Positions 31,719-39,957 of a DNA stretch of 64,000 nt are shown piece after piece. The stretch comes from Erysipelotrichaceae bacterium (GTDB lineage: Bacteria > Bacillota_I > Bacilli_A > Erysipelotrichales > Erysipelotrichaceae): NCBI GenBank assembly GCA_017512885.1, contig JAFWEP010000004.1, forward strand, positions 62,001-126,000, in the 5' to 3' direction. Position numbers and translations under genes: made by a program. The notes under the pieces were generated by a model, which had not been told where the DNA came from, made no database searches, and saw only the letters and a program-made list of their open reading frames with translations. Each line of letters begins with the position of its first letter. Positions within the stretch are counted from its first letter, which is position 1.

Positions 31719-32689
31719 TAGTATTCGTACACCTTTTCTTCTCCGGTATAGACTTCCGTATAACGGATCTCCCTTTCGGCAGGATCGACCGCATACTTTT
31801 CCGCCAGCCAGAGATCGCGGAAACGGTCACTGTCAGCTGTGAAGTGAAGTGTATCACTCTCTGCGTAGACATAGTCTGCCGGATCGAAGTCTCCGTAGTA
31901 CTCCCGCTGTTTTTCGTTCATGCCGAAAAAGAAGAGACTGTCCGGATACTGTGTCCCATAGGTAGGATCGATGTGATAATACTGCCCGTCCAGTTCCACC
32001 AGCGCCCAGGCATGAGCCAGGGAGCGGTCTTTGCTCAGTGAGGAACAGGGGAAGGCTTCGATCCCCGCCTGCAGCAGGTAGTAGATGTATTCTCCGGCGA
32101 TCTCCTGACAGATCCCGATATCTTCCGTTATAGCCCGGTAGGAGCTCGTCAGAAGCATATCCTCCAGACTGTGTTCCTGATCATAGATATCCTTCTGTGA
32201 TACGGCAGTATACAAACGCAGAGCCTTCAGCCAATCCTCTTCCTCGTAAGGCAGGGCTTCCTGAATGACGGTGCTGACCTTCTCTTCAAACTCCTGCATC
32301 TTCTGTGGGATCTCTTCGCTGTCACAGCGGTAAGCAAAAGTGCAGTTCCCTCCGTTACAGACAACACTGTCTCTTTCGATCAATGCAGCAAAGGGAAAAC
32401 AGCACTCAGCGATCTGCAGCAGTTCAAAGAAATGTTCCCGGGAAATAGAAGGGAAAGAGGTCTCGCCCTGGCTCAGGGCATCACAGAAACGGTAGAACTC
32501 TACTTCAACGGCCTCGCCGTACTCTTCCTTATACAGATCTGAGATCACATGCGGGGAGAAGTGATAATCGAATGCCGGAAGCACGGCAGGCTCTTCGGTC
32601 ACGACCGGAACTTCCGGGATCTCTTCCTTCGGCTGACAGCCGCAGAGCGAAACGAACATCAGCAATACCACAAACAGTTTACGCAGCAT
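31718..32689 (-). CDS. Lipoprotein with a transglutaminase-like domain
   Basis: The protein has 323 residues. The signal peptide ends in the lipobox SLCGC, followed by a Glu/Pro/Val linker. The C-terminal half has the transglutaminase-core triad: Cys in GICQEIAGEYIYYLLQAG, His in LAHAWALVELDGQYY and Asp in HIDPTYG. Such extracytoplasmic domains act as cysteine peptidases or cross-linking enzymes on surface proteins or peptidoglycan; the substrate is unknown. The first 150 mature residues are acidic and Cys-containing (CCFPFAAL, CNGGNC). It converges with the SDR gene and is probably monocistronic. Confidence 0.82.
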   Translation of the reverse strand: MLRKLFVVLLMFVSLCGCQPKEEIPEVPVVTEEPAVLPAFDYHFSPHVISDLYKEEYGEAVEVEFYRFCDALSQGETSFPSISREHFFELLQIAECCFPFAALIERDSVVCNGGNCTFAYRCDSEEIPQKMQEFEEKVSTVIQEALPYEEEDWLKALRLYTAVSQKDIYDQEHSLEDMLLTSSYRAITEDIGICQEIAGEYIYYLLQAGIEAFPCSSLSKDRSLAHAWALVELDGQYYHIDPTYGTQYPDSLFFFGMNEKQREYYGDFDPADYVYAESDTLHFTADSDRFRDLWLAEKYAVDPAEREIRYTEVYTGEEKVYEY

Positions 32690-32719
32690 ACCTGTTCATT
32701 CTACGCTCTTTTTGCGCAC

Positions 32720-32743
32720 AGAAAAACCCATCCTGCGATGGGT
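32720..32743 (-). terminator. Intrinsic terminator of the Glu/Val-stalk zinc-ribbon gene
   Basis: A 7-bp stem (ACCCATC and GATGGGT) with loop CTGC is followed on the minus strand by TTTTTC. Confidence 0.75.
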
Positions 32744-32749
32744 CATTCC

Positions 32750-33985
32750 TTACTGCAGTCCGTCGATCTGAACAGTGACCGAGGTGTTTTCGTAGGCGAT
32801 GCCGGCCTGTTTGGCCAGAGCCTGATCATAGGTGCAGGCAAAGAGCAGGGCATCTCCGTTCTTCAGAGAACCGTTCTCTGCGCCGCTGACCGTGCAGCTG
32901 ACGCTGTCGGCAAGCTTGTTGACGAGATCGGCTTTGGCCGGATCTTCGGCCGCCAGCGCCCGCATCACCGGCGTCATCGGGTCTCCGGTCACGCTCAGGG
33001 TACCGGTACCGTTGCTGCCGGTCAGAGAGAATTCATAGTCTTTCAGCATGTTCGTGGTCGTTACGGGAGCTTTATTGAGCTGGGATCCGATCAGCGCACC
33101 GATCAGACAGCCGGCGATCAGACCGACCAGCAGCATCAGGATGCCGTTGCCTTTCTTCTTTACCGGTTCTTCCGGGACGGAGAGCGGACGCTGCGGAGCA
33201 GTTTCCTTCGCCGGTTCCGGGGCGGCCGGAACTTCTTCAGCGACCTCCGGTACAGGTTCCTCAACAGTTGCCGGCTCCTCCGGGATCTCTTCCGTGACAG
33301 GCTCTTCCGGGAGTTCCGGCTTTACCTGTTCCGGGGTCTCTTCAACAGTCTCTTTTACTTCTTCGACAGCCGGCTCTTCGACGGCTTCCTTCACTTCCTC
33401 AACGATCTCTTCTTTGAGCTCTTCTGCTGTTTCCGGAACTTCTTCAACCGTTTCTTCTACCGCTTCAGCGACCGGTTCGATGACTTCCTCAACAGTCTGC
33501 GGAACCTCTTCGACGGCTTCCTTCACTTCCTCAACAGTCTCTTCCGGCAGTTCCAGATGGATGGTCTCTTCCGATGCCGGTGCTTCCACAGCAGTCTCTT
33601 CCAGGACCGGGCCCTCTTCAGCAGCTTCTTTGACTTCTTCCGCCGGCTCCTCCGGCAGTTCCAGCTTGATCGAAGAATCGATCACATTCTCGACACCGGA
33701 GATATCTGCATCAGCCGGCAGACTGGTCAGAGCTGCCATGGACAGATCGGCATTGATATTCTGCAGTTCCTCGATCCCGGCATTCATCTCTTCCAGCGTC
33801 TCTTTCGCCTCTTCTTCACCGAGAGAAGGCATGCTGCGGAGCATCTCACCGTACTGCGGGATCTCAGCCTGGATCTCTTCCTGAACTTCCGGAGTTTCTC
33901 TTACCACTTCAAAAGGCTTTCCGCAGGCCTTGCAGAAGTTGGCATCATCATGGTTTTCACAACCGCAATAAACACATGTTTTCAT
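32750..33985 (-). CDS. Zinc-ribbon membrane protein with a long Glu/Val/Pro stalk
   Basis: The protein has 411 residues from MKTCVYCG (ribosome site GAGGA; a start eight codons earlier is less good). Residues 1-24 hold a CxxC...CxxC zinc ribbon (CVYCG, CKACG). From about 100 to 275 the protein is a low-complexity acidic stretch of EEVKEAVEE and EEPVTEE-like units, probably extended or helical. A Lys-rich stop-transfer KKKGNG and one membrane helix (GILMLLVGLIAGCLIGALIG) follow, with about 100 outer residues ending SVTVQIDGLQ. The orientation implied is a cytosolic zinc ribbon with an extracellular C-terminal domain. Proteins with N-terminal zinc ribbons and one helix are common in Firmicutes with unknown roles. 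Confidence 0.75.
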   Translation of the reverse strand: MKTCVYCGCENHDDANFCKACGKPFEVVRETPEVQEEIQAEIPQYGEMLRSMPSLGEEEAKETLEEMNAGIEELQNINADLSMAALTSLPADADISGVENVIDSSIKLELPEEPAEEVKEAAEEGPVLEETAVEAPASEETIHLELPEETVEEVKEAVEEVPQTVEEVIEPVAEAVEETVEEVPETAEELKEEIVEEVKEAVEEPAVEEVKETVEETPEQVKPELPEEPVTEEIPEEPATVEEPVPEVAEEVPAAPEPAKETAPQRPLSVPEEPVKKKGNGILMLLVGLIAGCLIGALIGSQLNKAPVTTTNMLKDYEFSLTGSNGTGTLSVTGDPMTPVMRALAAEDPAKADLVNKLADSVSCTVSGAENGSLKNGDALLFACTYDQALAKQAGIAYENTSVTVQIDGLQ

Positions 33986-34049
33986 GGTCTTATCCTCGCT
34001 TTCCCCCATTATAACATTCTCCCTTCTTGCGGTGATTCATACGCTTTCA

Positions 34050-34080
34050 AAAGAAAAGCCCGTATCCGAAGATACAGGCC
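34050..34080 (-). terminator. Intrinsic terminator of the GPH symporter-SDR operon
   Basis: A 9-bp stem (GCCCGTATC and GATACAGGC, one mismatch or wobble) with loop CGAA is followed on the minus strand by TTTTCTTTT. Confidence 0.8.
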
Positions 34081-34093
34081 CTCTGGTTTGTTT

Positions 34094-34891
34094 TCAGTTA
34101 TTCATGTAGCTCATATTGGTCTCAGGCAGGATGCAGCCGCCGTCGATGACGATGACCGAACCGGTCATGAAACCGGAGTGTTCACTGGCCAGATAAGCTA
34201 CGAGATAACCGACGTCTTCCGGATCTCCCAGATGTCCGATCGCCAGCGATTCACCGATCTGCTTCAATGCCAGTTCCGGATCCTCCGGATTGCATTCCGC
34301 CGCATACTTCTCGACCATCGGAGTACGGATGAAGCCCGGGCAGACGACGTTGGAGGTGATGCCGTCCTTGATGTAGAAGGAAGCGACTGATCTGCCGAAG
34401 CCGGCCAGTGCCGCTTTCGTCGTAGCATAAGCGCAGTCATCACCATCGGAGACGAAGGTGCCGGTCACGGAAGACAGCGTGATGATCCTGCCGTAGTGTT
34501 CCTTCTTCATATATTCCACGACAGCCTTGGTCACGTTCCAGGGTCCGCGGATGTTGACATTGATGTGCAGATCCAGGTTCGCATCGTCCGCATCGGAGAG
34601 ACCGACCGCATTCATGACACCGGCATTGTTGACCAGGATATCGATCTTGCCAAAGTGTTCTGCGATCAGATCGACACATTCCCTGACCCGTTTTCCGTCA
34701 CTGATGTCGCATTCATAACCGATGACGTCATAGCCCTTTTCGCAGAGATCCTTCACGGTATCGTTCAGCTTTTTGGAATAGTCCAGAATACCGATCTTAC
34801 AGCCCTTCGAGGCCAGGACCTTGACGATCGCGAGACCATTTCCCATCGCACCTCCGGTGACGATGGCCACTCTTCCTTCAAATTCTTTCAT
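34094..34891 (-). CDS. Short-chain dehydrogenase/reductase (polyol or sugar dehydrogenase-like)
   Basis: The protein has 265 residues. Classical SDR motifs are complete: TGGAMGNG cofactor loop, Asp after strand 2 (GILDYSKK), NNAGVM, the catalytic Ser in LSSVTGTF, YATTK and the PGFIRTPM segment. NAD preference is inferred from the Asp. It lies 5 nt after the GPH symporter gene, so its substrate is probably a sugar, polyol or glycoside product imported by that symporter. The C-terminal VIVIDGGCILPE is typical of 3-oxoacyl-reductase-like polyol dehydrogenases. Confidence 0.88.
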   Translation of the reverse strand: MKEFEGRVAIVTGGAMGNGLAIVKVLASKGCKIGILDYSKKLNDTVKDLCEKGYDVIGYECDISDGKRVRECVDLIAEHFGKIDILVNNAGVMNAVGLSDADDANLDLHINVNIRGPWNVTKAVVEYMKKEHYGRIITLSSVTGTFVSDGDDCAYATTKAALAGFGRSVASFYIKDGITSNVVCPGFIRTPMVEKYAAECNPEDPELALKQIGESLAIGHLGDPEDVGYLVAYLASEHSGFMTGSVIVIDGGCILPETNMSYMNN

Positions 34892-34896
34892 GTTTC

Positions 34897-36351
34897 TTAT
34901 CCTTCTTTCTCTTCAGATAAATGTTCCTCATAGAACTTCTCGGATACACAGCCCTTCAGACCGTTCGTACTGAACGGCTTGCCGGCACGCTTCGCTTCCA
35001 GCTGTTTTAAGAGCAGCGTGTACTTTTCCTTCTTCAGCGGATTCAGGCACATCAGCAGCGCAGCCAGTACAGCCGGACCGCCGGTACCGAAGCAGAACAG
35101 CATGCGGATGCCGTCCAGGGTCGCCTGGGCATTGCCGGCGCCGAGCGTTTCATCGTAGCCGATCTTCGTCAGGACGACGCCGACCAGCGCTGCTGCGACT
35201 GTATAGCTCAGTTTCTGCAGCATGGAATAAAGGGAATAGATCGAGCTCTCTCTTCTTCTGCCGTGTTCGAATTCATCGGATTCATAGCAGTCGTAGAGGA
35301 CGGAGTAGTTCATGCCCCAGTAGGCGGAGTCACCGATCGTATACAGCGCACCCAGCACGAACAGCATGGCTACAGATACGGTCTTAAAGCCGCTGAAGAG
35401 ACAGACGATCGTACCAGAGAACAGCAGGCAGGCGATCAGGATCTTTACCTTGTCCTGCTTTTCGATCACCTTGATCAGGATCGCCATGACCGCCATGCCG
35501 CCGAAGGAGACGATCAGGTTGAAGCCGGAGTAAGCCCATTCGCTCATGTTCAGGGAGTGGAAGATGTAGTAAGTGGAGACGATCAGGAACAGGCTGTAGC
35601 TTAAACGGTACAGGAAGCAGGAGATGCTGATGACGGCAAAGGGCCTTTCCTTCATGATGTCCGCGAATTCCGCCAGAACGTTCTTCTTTTCTTCTTCCGC
35701 TTCGGTCTCGATATCGATCTCTGCGCCCTTCGTCGTGAAGTAGACCGTCAGGATCGTGATGATCGCACAGGTCGCTTCGATCCAGGCCACATACATCCAG
35801 CCCTTCGTTTCCGGAATGCCGCCGTTCTTCATCATGGCGACCATGGCAGCCGGAGCCGAGCAGGAGAGGAATACGGCAATGTACTGCAGGATCTGGGCGA
35901 TCAGACGGATCTGCGAACGTTCCGTATTGTCCTCGGTGATCGTCATCGAGTAATAGGGAATGTTGTAGAGCTTATAGCCGATCCAGTAGATACAGTAGAA
36001 GCCCAGATACCAGATGAACTTCCCGGTCTGGCTGAAATTCAGCACGCTGAACAGCGGATAGTAGCCGCAGACATAGAAGACGACCGCGACCGGCAGCCAT
36101 CTGCGCATGCCTCCCATCTTCTTTTTCAGCTTGTTGCAGAAAGCGCCGACGATCGGGTCGGTGACGACGTCAAAGATCGAGCCTACTGTTACGACCGTTG
36201 CCGCAAAGGCAGCCGACAGACCGGCACAGTCCGTCAGGAAGAACAGCAGGAAAGTAGACGGGAAGTCATAACTCAAGGTGTCGGTCATGCCTCCCACCGC
36301 ATAGCCGTATTTGGCTAAGGCGGAAAGTTTCTGTGCTTTTTTCTTTTCCAT
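34897..36351 (-). CDS. GPH-family sugar:cation symporter (MFS)
   Basis: The protein has 484 residues from MEKKKAQKLS (ribosome site AAAGGGAA; an upstream start is within the leader hairpin region). About twelve membrane helices are present. GPH features include the N-terminal KYGYAVGGMTDTLSY, the VGSIFDVVTDPIVGAFCNKL motif between helices 2 and 3, the loop RRWLPVAVVFYVCGYYPLF, and the conserved AYWGMNYSVLYDCYESDEFEHGRR, given here in parts: AYWGMNYSVLYD and DEFEHGRR. GPH carriers bring in glycosides, pentosides or hexuronides with Na+ or H+. The gene heads a two-gene operon with an SDR. Confidence 0.88.
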   Translation of the reverse strand: MEKKKAQKLSALAKYGYAVGGMTDTLSYDFPSTFLLFFLTDCAGLSAAFAATVVTVGSIFDVVTDPIVGAFCNKLKKKMGGMRRWLPVAVVFYVCGYYPLFSVLNFSQTGKFIWYLGFYCIYWIGYKLYNIPYYSMTITEDNTERSQIRLIAQILQYIAVFLSCSAPAAMVAMMKNGGIPETKGWMYVAWIEATCAIITILTVYFTTKGAEIDIETEAEEEKKNVLAEFADIMKERPFAVISISCFLYRLSYSLFLIVSTYYIFHSLNMSEWAYSGFNLIVSFGGMAVMAILIKVIEKQDKVKILIACLLFSGTIVCLFSGFKTVSVAMLFVLGALYTIGDSAYWGMNYSVLYDCYESDEFEHGRRRESSIYSLYSMLQKLSYTVAAALVGVVLTKIGYDETLGAGNAQATLDGIRMLFCFGTGGPAVLAALLMCLNPLKKEKYTLLLKQLEAKRAGKPFSTNGLKGCVSEKFYEEHLSEEKEG

Positions 36352-36373
36352 AGTTTCCCTTTCTAAAGCACGC

Positions 36374-36395
36374 AAAAAGGGGGCAATGATCCCCC
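36374..36395 (-). promoter_or_regulatory. Terminator-like hairpin in the GPH leader, candidate attenuator
   Basis: On the minus strand GGGGG, a 7-nt loop and CCCCC are followed by TTTTTGCG. The hairpin begins about 10 nt after the predicted transcription start and ends 23 nt before the symporter ATG, so it could attenuate the operon. Confidence 0.5.
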
Positions 36396-36413
36396 GATTT
36401 TTTGCCACCCTTA

Positions 36414-36441
36414 TTATTAGCCCATGTTTTCACATAGTCAA
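36414..36441 (-). promoter_or_regulatory. Promoter of the GPH symporter-SDR operon
   Basis: TTGACT (36436-36441), a 16-bp spacer and TAATAA (36414-36419) on the minus strand. The spacer contains the dyad ATGTGAAAACAT, a possible operator. Confidence 0.55.
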
Positions 36442-36472
36442 CTGTATCTATAAACTTATATATAGGAATATG

Positions 36473-36496
36473 AAAAAGGCGGTCAGTGACCGCCTT
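36473..36496 (-). terminator. Intrinsic terminator of the phosphohexomutase gene
   Basis: A perfect 10-bp stem (AAGGCGGTCA and TGACCGCCTT) is followed on the minus strand by TTTTTCA, 12 nt after the mutase stop. Confidence 0.85.
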
Positions 36497-36507
36497 CTCT
36501 GCGCTGT

Positions 36508-38229
36508 TTACTTTGCCAGGCTCTCTGCCCATTCCTGATAAGCAGCGATCTTGGCCTTGCCTTCTTCCTGCGATCCGGCACGGACCAGGAGATAGACCTT
36601 GACTTTCGGTTCGGTACCGGAAGGACGGACCAGGATGTTGGAGCCATCTTCCATATCGAATTCCAGAACGTTGGAATCCTTCAGCTCCATCGCGGTCTTC
36701 TCACCGGTCGCAACATCTTCGCTGATGCCCGGCTGGTAGTCCTTACGGCAAACGACCTTGACCCCGGCGATCTCGGAGAGCGGATGCTCGCGCAGACCCT
36801 GCATCAGGGCCGCCATCTTCTGCAGACCGTCCAGACCCGGCATGACCAGGTTCAGGGTCTTCTCGCAGAAGTTGCCGTATTTAGCATACAGATCCTGCAG
36901 AGCCTGATAGACGGTCTTTCCCTGCGAGGCATGGTAAACGGCCATCTCCGTCAGCAGCAAGGCTGCCGTAACGGCATCCTTGTCTCTGACATAGTCGCCG
37001 ACCATGTAGCCGTAGGATTCCTCAAAGGACCAGATGACCTTCTTATCGGTCTCTGCTTCCAGCTGGTTCTTCTTTTCTGCCAGGAACTTGAAGCCGGTGA
37101 AGGTATCATAGCACTCGACACCGTTCGCTTCGGCAATGGTTCTGACCATATCGGTAGAAACGATGGATTTCAAAGCGACCGGATGCGCCGGCATCTTGCC
37201 GCTCCTCTTCAGAGCGCCGATGTAGTAATCCAGGAAGAGGGAACCGGTCTGGTTGCCGCTGAGCGGAATGAACTTGCCTTCGTCATTCCTGACCATCAGA
37301 CCGATACGGTCGGCATCCGGGTCGGAACCGAGGATGAAGTCCGCACCGACTTCATTAGCCAGATCGACAGCCAGATAGAAGCCTTCCGGATTCTCCGGGT
37401 TCGGGGAAACGACGGTCGGGAAGTTTCCGTCGATGACCATCTGTTTCGGTTCGCAGATCAGATTCTTGAAACCGTCTCTCTTCAGAGCTTCCGGGATCAG
37501 ATGCCAGCCGCAGCCGTGGAACGGGGTGAAGACAGCTTTGAAGTCAGCCTTTTTGACCAGTTCGGAATCATTGGACATGGCCATGACTTCTTCCAGGAAG
37601 CGCTCATCGGTCTCTTCGCTCATGATGGTGATCATGCCGGAAGCGACGGCTTCATCGAAATCGACCAGCTTGATGCCGTCAAAGATATCGATCTCCTGCA
37701 TCTTCTTGGCGACCTGATCGGCATGGACCGGCGGCAGCTGAGCACCGTCAGACCAGTAGACCTTATAACCGTTGTATTCCTTCGGGTTGTGGGAAGCGGT
37801 GACGTTGATACCGGCGATGCAGCCGTATTCCCTGACCGCAAAGGATACTTCCGGGGTCGGGCGCAGGGCATCGAAGATACGGACCCTGATACCGTTGGCA
37901 GCCATGACCTGAGCGGCCGTACGGGCGAATTCCGGAGAGTGATTGCGGCAGTCGAAATCGATGGCAACGCCCTTCTTTACTGCTTCTTCGCCTTCCGCCA
38001 GGATGACTTCCGCAAATGCCTGGGTGGCATGACGGATGACATGAACGTTCATATTGTGCAGGCCGGTCTTCATCGTTCCTCTTAATCCGGCCGTACCGAA
38101 TTCCAGAGGTCCGTAGAAACGGGTCTCGATCTCTTTTTCGTCATCTTTGATAGCTTCCAGTTCTGCTTTCTCTTCCGCTGAAAGAGCCGGAGAGTTCAAC
38201 CAGCGCAGATATTCTTCTTTATAGGACAT
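36508..38229 (-). CDS. Phosphoglucomutase/phosphomannomutase (PgcA type)
   Basis: The protein has 573 residues from MSYKEEYLRW (AAGGAGGAG at 9 nt; seven upstream codons are excluded). The alpha-D-phosphohexomutase domains occur in order: FGTAGLRGTM near residue 45, the phosphoserine loop TASHNPKEYNGYK near residue 140, the metal loop DPDADR near residue 295, the sugar loop EESYGYMVGDY, and the phosphate loop VRPSGTEPKVK near the C terminus. It interconverts glucose-1- and -6-phosphate, feeding glycogen or envelope sugars. It is divergent from the PTS enzyme I gene and appears monocistronic. Confidence 0.92.
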   Translation of the reverse strand: MSYKEEYLRWLNSPALSAEEKAELEAIKDDEKEIETRFYGPLEFGTAGLRGTMKTGLHNMNVHVIRHATQAFAEVILAEGEEAVKKGVAIDFDCRNHSPEFARTAAQVMAANGIRVRIFDALRPTPEVSFAVREYGCIAGINVTASHNPKEYNGYKVYWSDGAQLPPVHADQVAKKMQEIDIFDGIKLVDFDEAVASGMITIMSEETDERFLEEVMAMSNDSELVKKADFKAVFTPFHGCGWHLIPEALKRDGFKNLICEPKQMVIDGNFPTVVSPNPENPEGFYLAVDLANEVGADFILGSDPDADRIGLMVRNDEGKFIPLSGNQTGSLFLDYYIGALKRSGKMPAHPVALKSIVSTDMVRTIAEANGVECYDTFTGFKFLAEKKNQLEAETDKKVIWSFEESYGYMVGDYVRDKDAVTAALLLTEMAVYHASQGKTVYQALQDLYAKYGNFCEKTLNLVMPGLDGLQKMAALMQGLREHPLSEIAGVKVVCRKDYQPGISEDVATGEKTAMELKDSNVLEFDMEDGSNILVRPSGTEPKVKVYLLVRAGSQEEGKAKIAAYQEWAESLAK

Positions 38230-38272
38230 GGGTAGTCTCCTCCTTACCAAAATAAGGATAGCACGATTTCAA

Positions 38273-38286
38273 TGAAAACGCTTGCG
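38273..38286 (+). promoter_or_regulatory. cre-like site between mutase and PTS enzyme I genes
   Basis: TGAAAACGCTTGCG matches the cre consensus at 12 of 14 positions. It lies about 60 bp upstream of the predicted enzyme I transcription start. Confidence 0.35.
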
Positions 38287-38299
38287 AACAACAGTAAAA

Positions 38300-38328
38300 T
38301 TGCGGGTGTTTCTTTGATGGGTTATGAT
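38300..38328 (+). promoter_or_regulatory. Promoter of the PTS enzyme I gene
   Basis: TTGCGG (38300-38305), a 17-bp spacer and TATGAT (38323-38328). Transcription should start about 12 nt before the ATG. Confidence 0.6.
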
Positions 38329-38346
38329 AGGAAAAGAGGTGACCGT

Positions 38347-39921
38347 ATGAACATCTTTCAGGGAACGGGACTGGGCGGCGGCAGAGCTGCCGGCAGGGTC
38401 CATCATCTGATCCGCAAAGAACTGCAGCCTGCTTTGAAAAAACGCAGTATCGCTGAAGAGAAGGCGCTTTTTGAACAAGCCGTAAAGAAAGTACAGGAAG
38501 AGATCCTGCGCACCAAAGAAGAAGCCCGGACGCTCTTCTCCGAAGAAGAGCTGTCCATCTATGATACCCATTACGTCATTGTCAGCGATCCGGAGATCGT
38601 CTCCGAGGTCTTTGCCGCTATCGAGAACGGCGCCAGTGCCGAGCAGGCGGTCCGGTCGGTCGGCAGCCGCTGGTTCACCTTATTCTCCTCGATGAGCGAT
38701 CCGCTCTTCGCCTCCCGCAGCGAAGACATCCGCGATGTCGTCCGCCAGGTCCTGCGCAATCTGCAGGACGGAGGTCTGCAGAAGATCTCCCTTCCTCAGG
38801 ACTGCATCCTCTGTGCCTCCTCGATCTCCTTGCAGGAGGTAGGCATGCTGGAAGCGGGGAACCTCAAGGGGATCATCCTGGGGAAAGGAAATCCTCTCTC
38901 CCATGTCGCGATCATCCTGCGTACCCTGCGCATCCCGGTCATCCTGAATGCCGAAGGGACCGCTTCCCTGGCGGAAGGATCCCGGATCGCCGTGGACGGA
39001 GACAGCGGTCTTATTTACAGCGATCCCGACGAAGAGACGCTGGAACTCTTCCGGACAGAGCGGAAGACGCCCGCTCCTTTCCGGCCGCAGACCGCACTGC
39101 CGGTGCGCGTCTGTGCCAATATCGCTTCTTTGCAGGACGCAAAGGAAGCCGCCCGGCTGCAGGCCGACGGCGTCGGTCTCTGCCGCACGGAATTCCTTTT
39201 CATGGATACGGTCGGGGAACCGACCGAAGAGGAACAGTTCGCCCTCTACCGGGAGATCCTGCAGCTCTTCCCGGACAGTCCGGTCTGGATCCGGACACTG
39301 GACATCAACTCCGACAAGCGTCCCCGCTGGCTGCCGGAGAGCGAAGAAAAGAATCCCGATCTCGGCATCCGCGGACTGCGTTTCTCGCTTCGCTATCCGA
39401 CGATCTTCAAGACACAGCTGCGGGCTCTGCTGCGGGCTTCCGCCTATGGCCGGCTGGGGATCATGCTGCCGCTGGTGACCTTCTCCGAAGAGATCCGTGA
39501 GACAAAAAAGATCCTGGAGGAATGCCGGCAGGAACTGCAGCAGAAAGACATCCCTTACGGTGAGTGCACGCTGGGCATCATGGTCGAGACTCCGGCTGCT
39601 GCCCTGCAGGCAGCAGAACTGGCAAAAGAAGTCGATTTCTTCTCGATCGGCACCAATGACCTCACCCAGTATACCCATGCGGCAGACCGCCTCAATGAAG
39701 ATCTTTCCGCCTACAGTAAGCCCTCTCCGGCCCTGAAGGTCCTGGTCCAGCGGATCCTGGATGCCGCCAGAGATGCCGGCATCCCCTGCGGGATGTGCGG
39801 CACGCTCTGCGCCGATCCCCGTTATACCGATATCCTGGTCGAGATGGGACTGAAGGAATTCTCTGTCAATATCGCTGACCTGCCGCAGATCCGGCAGTCG
39901 GTCAGCGATCACTTTGCCTAG
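38347..39921 (+). CDS. ptsP: PTS enzyme I (phosphoenolpyruvate-protein phosphotransferase)
   Basis: The protein has 524 residues from MNIFQGTGLGGG (GAGGTGA at 5 nt; a start 25 codons upstream lies inside the promoter). The phosphorylated His is H186 in NPLSHVAII. The PEP-binding barrel has GVGLCRTEFLFM, WIRTLDINSDKR, LGIMVETPAA, GTNDLTQYT and the catalytic Cys in PCGMCGTLCA. Enzyme I transfers phosphate from PEP to HPr. The protein is about 45 residues shorter than the usual 570, mainly in the N-terminal half and some barrel loops. No HPr gene is adjacent. Symbols ptsI and ptsP are both used for this family. Confidence 0.9.
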   Translation: MNIFQGTGLGGGRAAGRVHHLIRKELQPALKKRSIAEEKALFEQAVKKVQEEILRTKEEARTLFSEEELSIYDTHYVIVSDPEIVSEVFAAIENGASAEQAVRSVGSRWFTLFSSMSDPLFASRSEDIRDVVRQVLRNLQDGGLQKISLPQDCILCASSISLQEVGMLEAGNLKGIILGKGNPLSHVAIILRTLRIPVILNAEGTASLAEGSRIAVDGDSGLIYSDPDEETLELFRTERKTPAPFRPQTALPVRVCANIASLQDAKEAARLQADGVGLCRTEFLFMDTVGEPTEEEQFALYREILQLFPDSPVWIRTLDINSDKRPRWLPESEEKNPDLGIRGLRFSLRYPTIFKTQLRALLRASAYGRLGIMLPLVTFSEEIRETKKILEECRQELQQKDIPYGECTLGIMVETPAAALQAAELAKEVDFFSIGTNDLTQYTHAADRLNEDLSAYSKPSPALKVLVQRILDAARDAGIPCGMCGTLCADPRYTDILVEMGLKEFSVNIADLPQIRQSVSDHFA

Positions 39922-39936
39922 CCTGTGCCCGCAGGC
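39921..39936 (+). terminator. Small hairpin between enzyme I and UvrA-like genes
   Basis: GCCTG and CAGGC pair across a 6-nt loop directly after the enzyme I stop. There is no T-tract, so read-through into the UvrA-like gene is likely. Confidence 0.35.
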
Positions 39937-39957
39937 TCCACTATAGAAAGAACTGCT

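Noticed and set aside
32549-34390. 613-codon plus-strand open frame opposite the Glu/Val-stalk gene
   Set aside because: It is the complement of a low-complexity GAA/GTC-rich gene and runs through its stop, terminator and neighbours. It gives a Phe/Arg/Leu-rich sequence with no domain and has no ribosome site.
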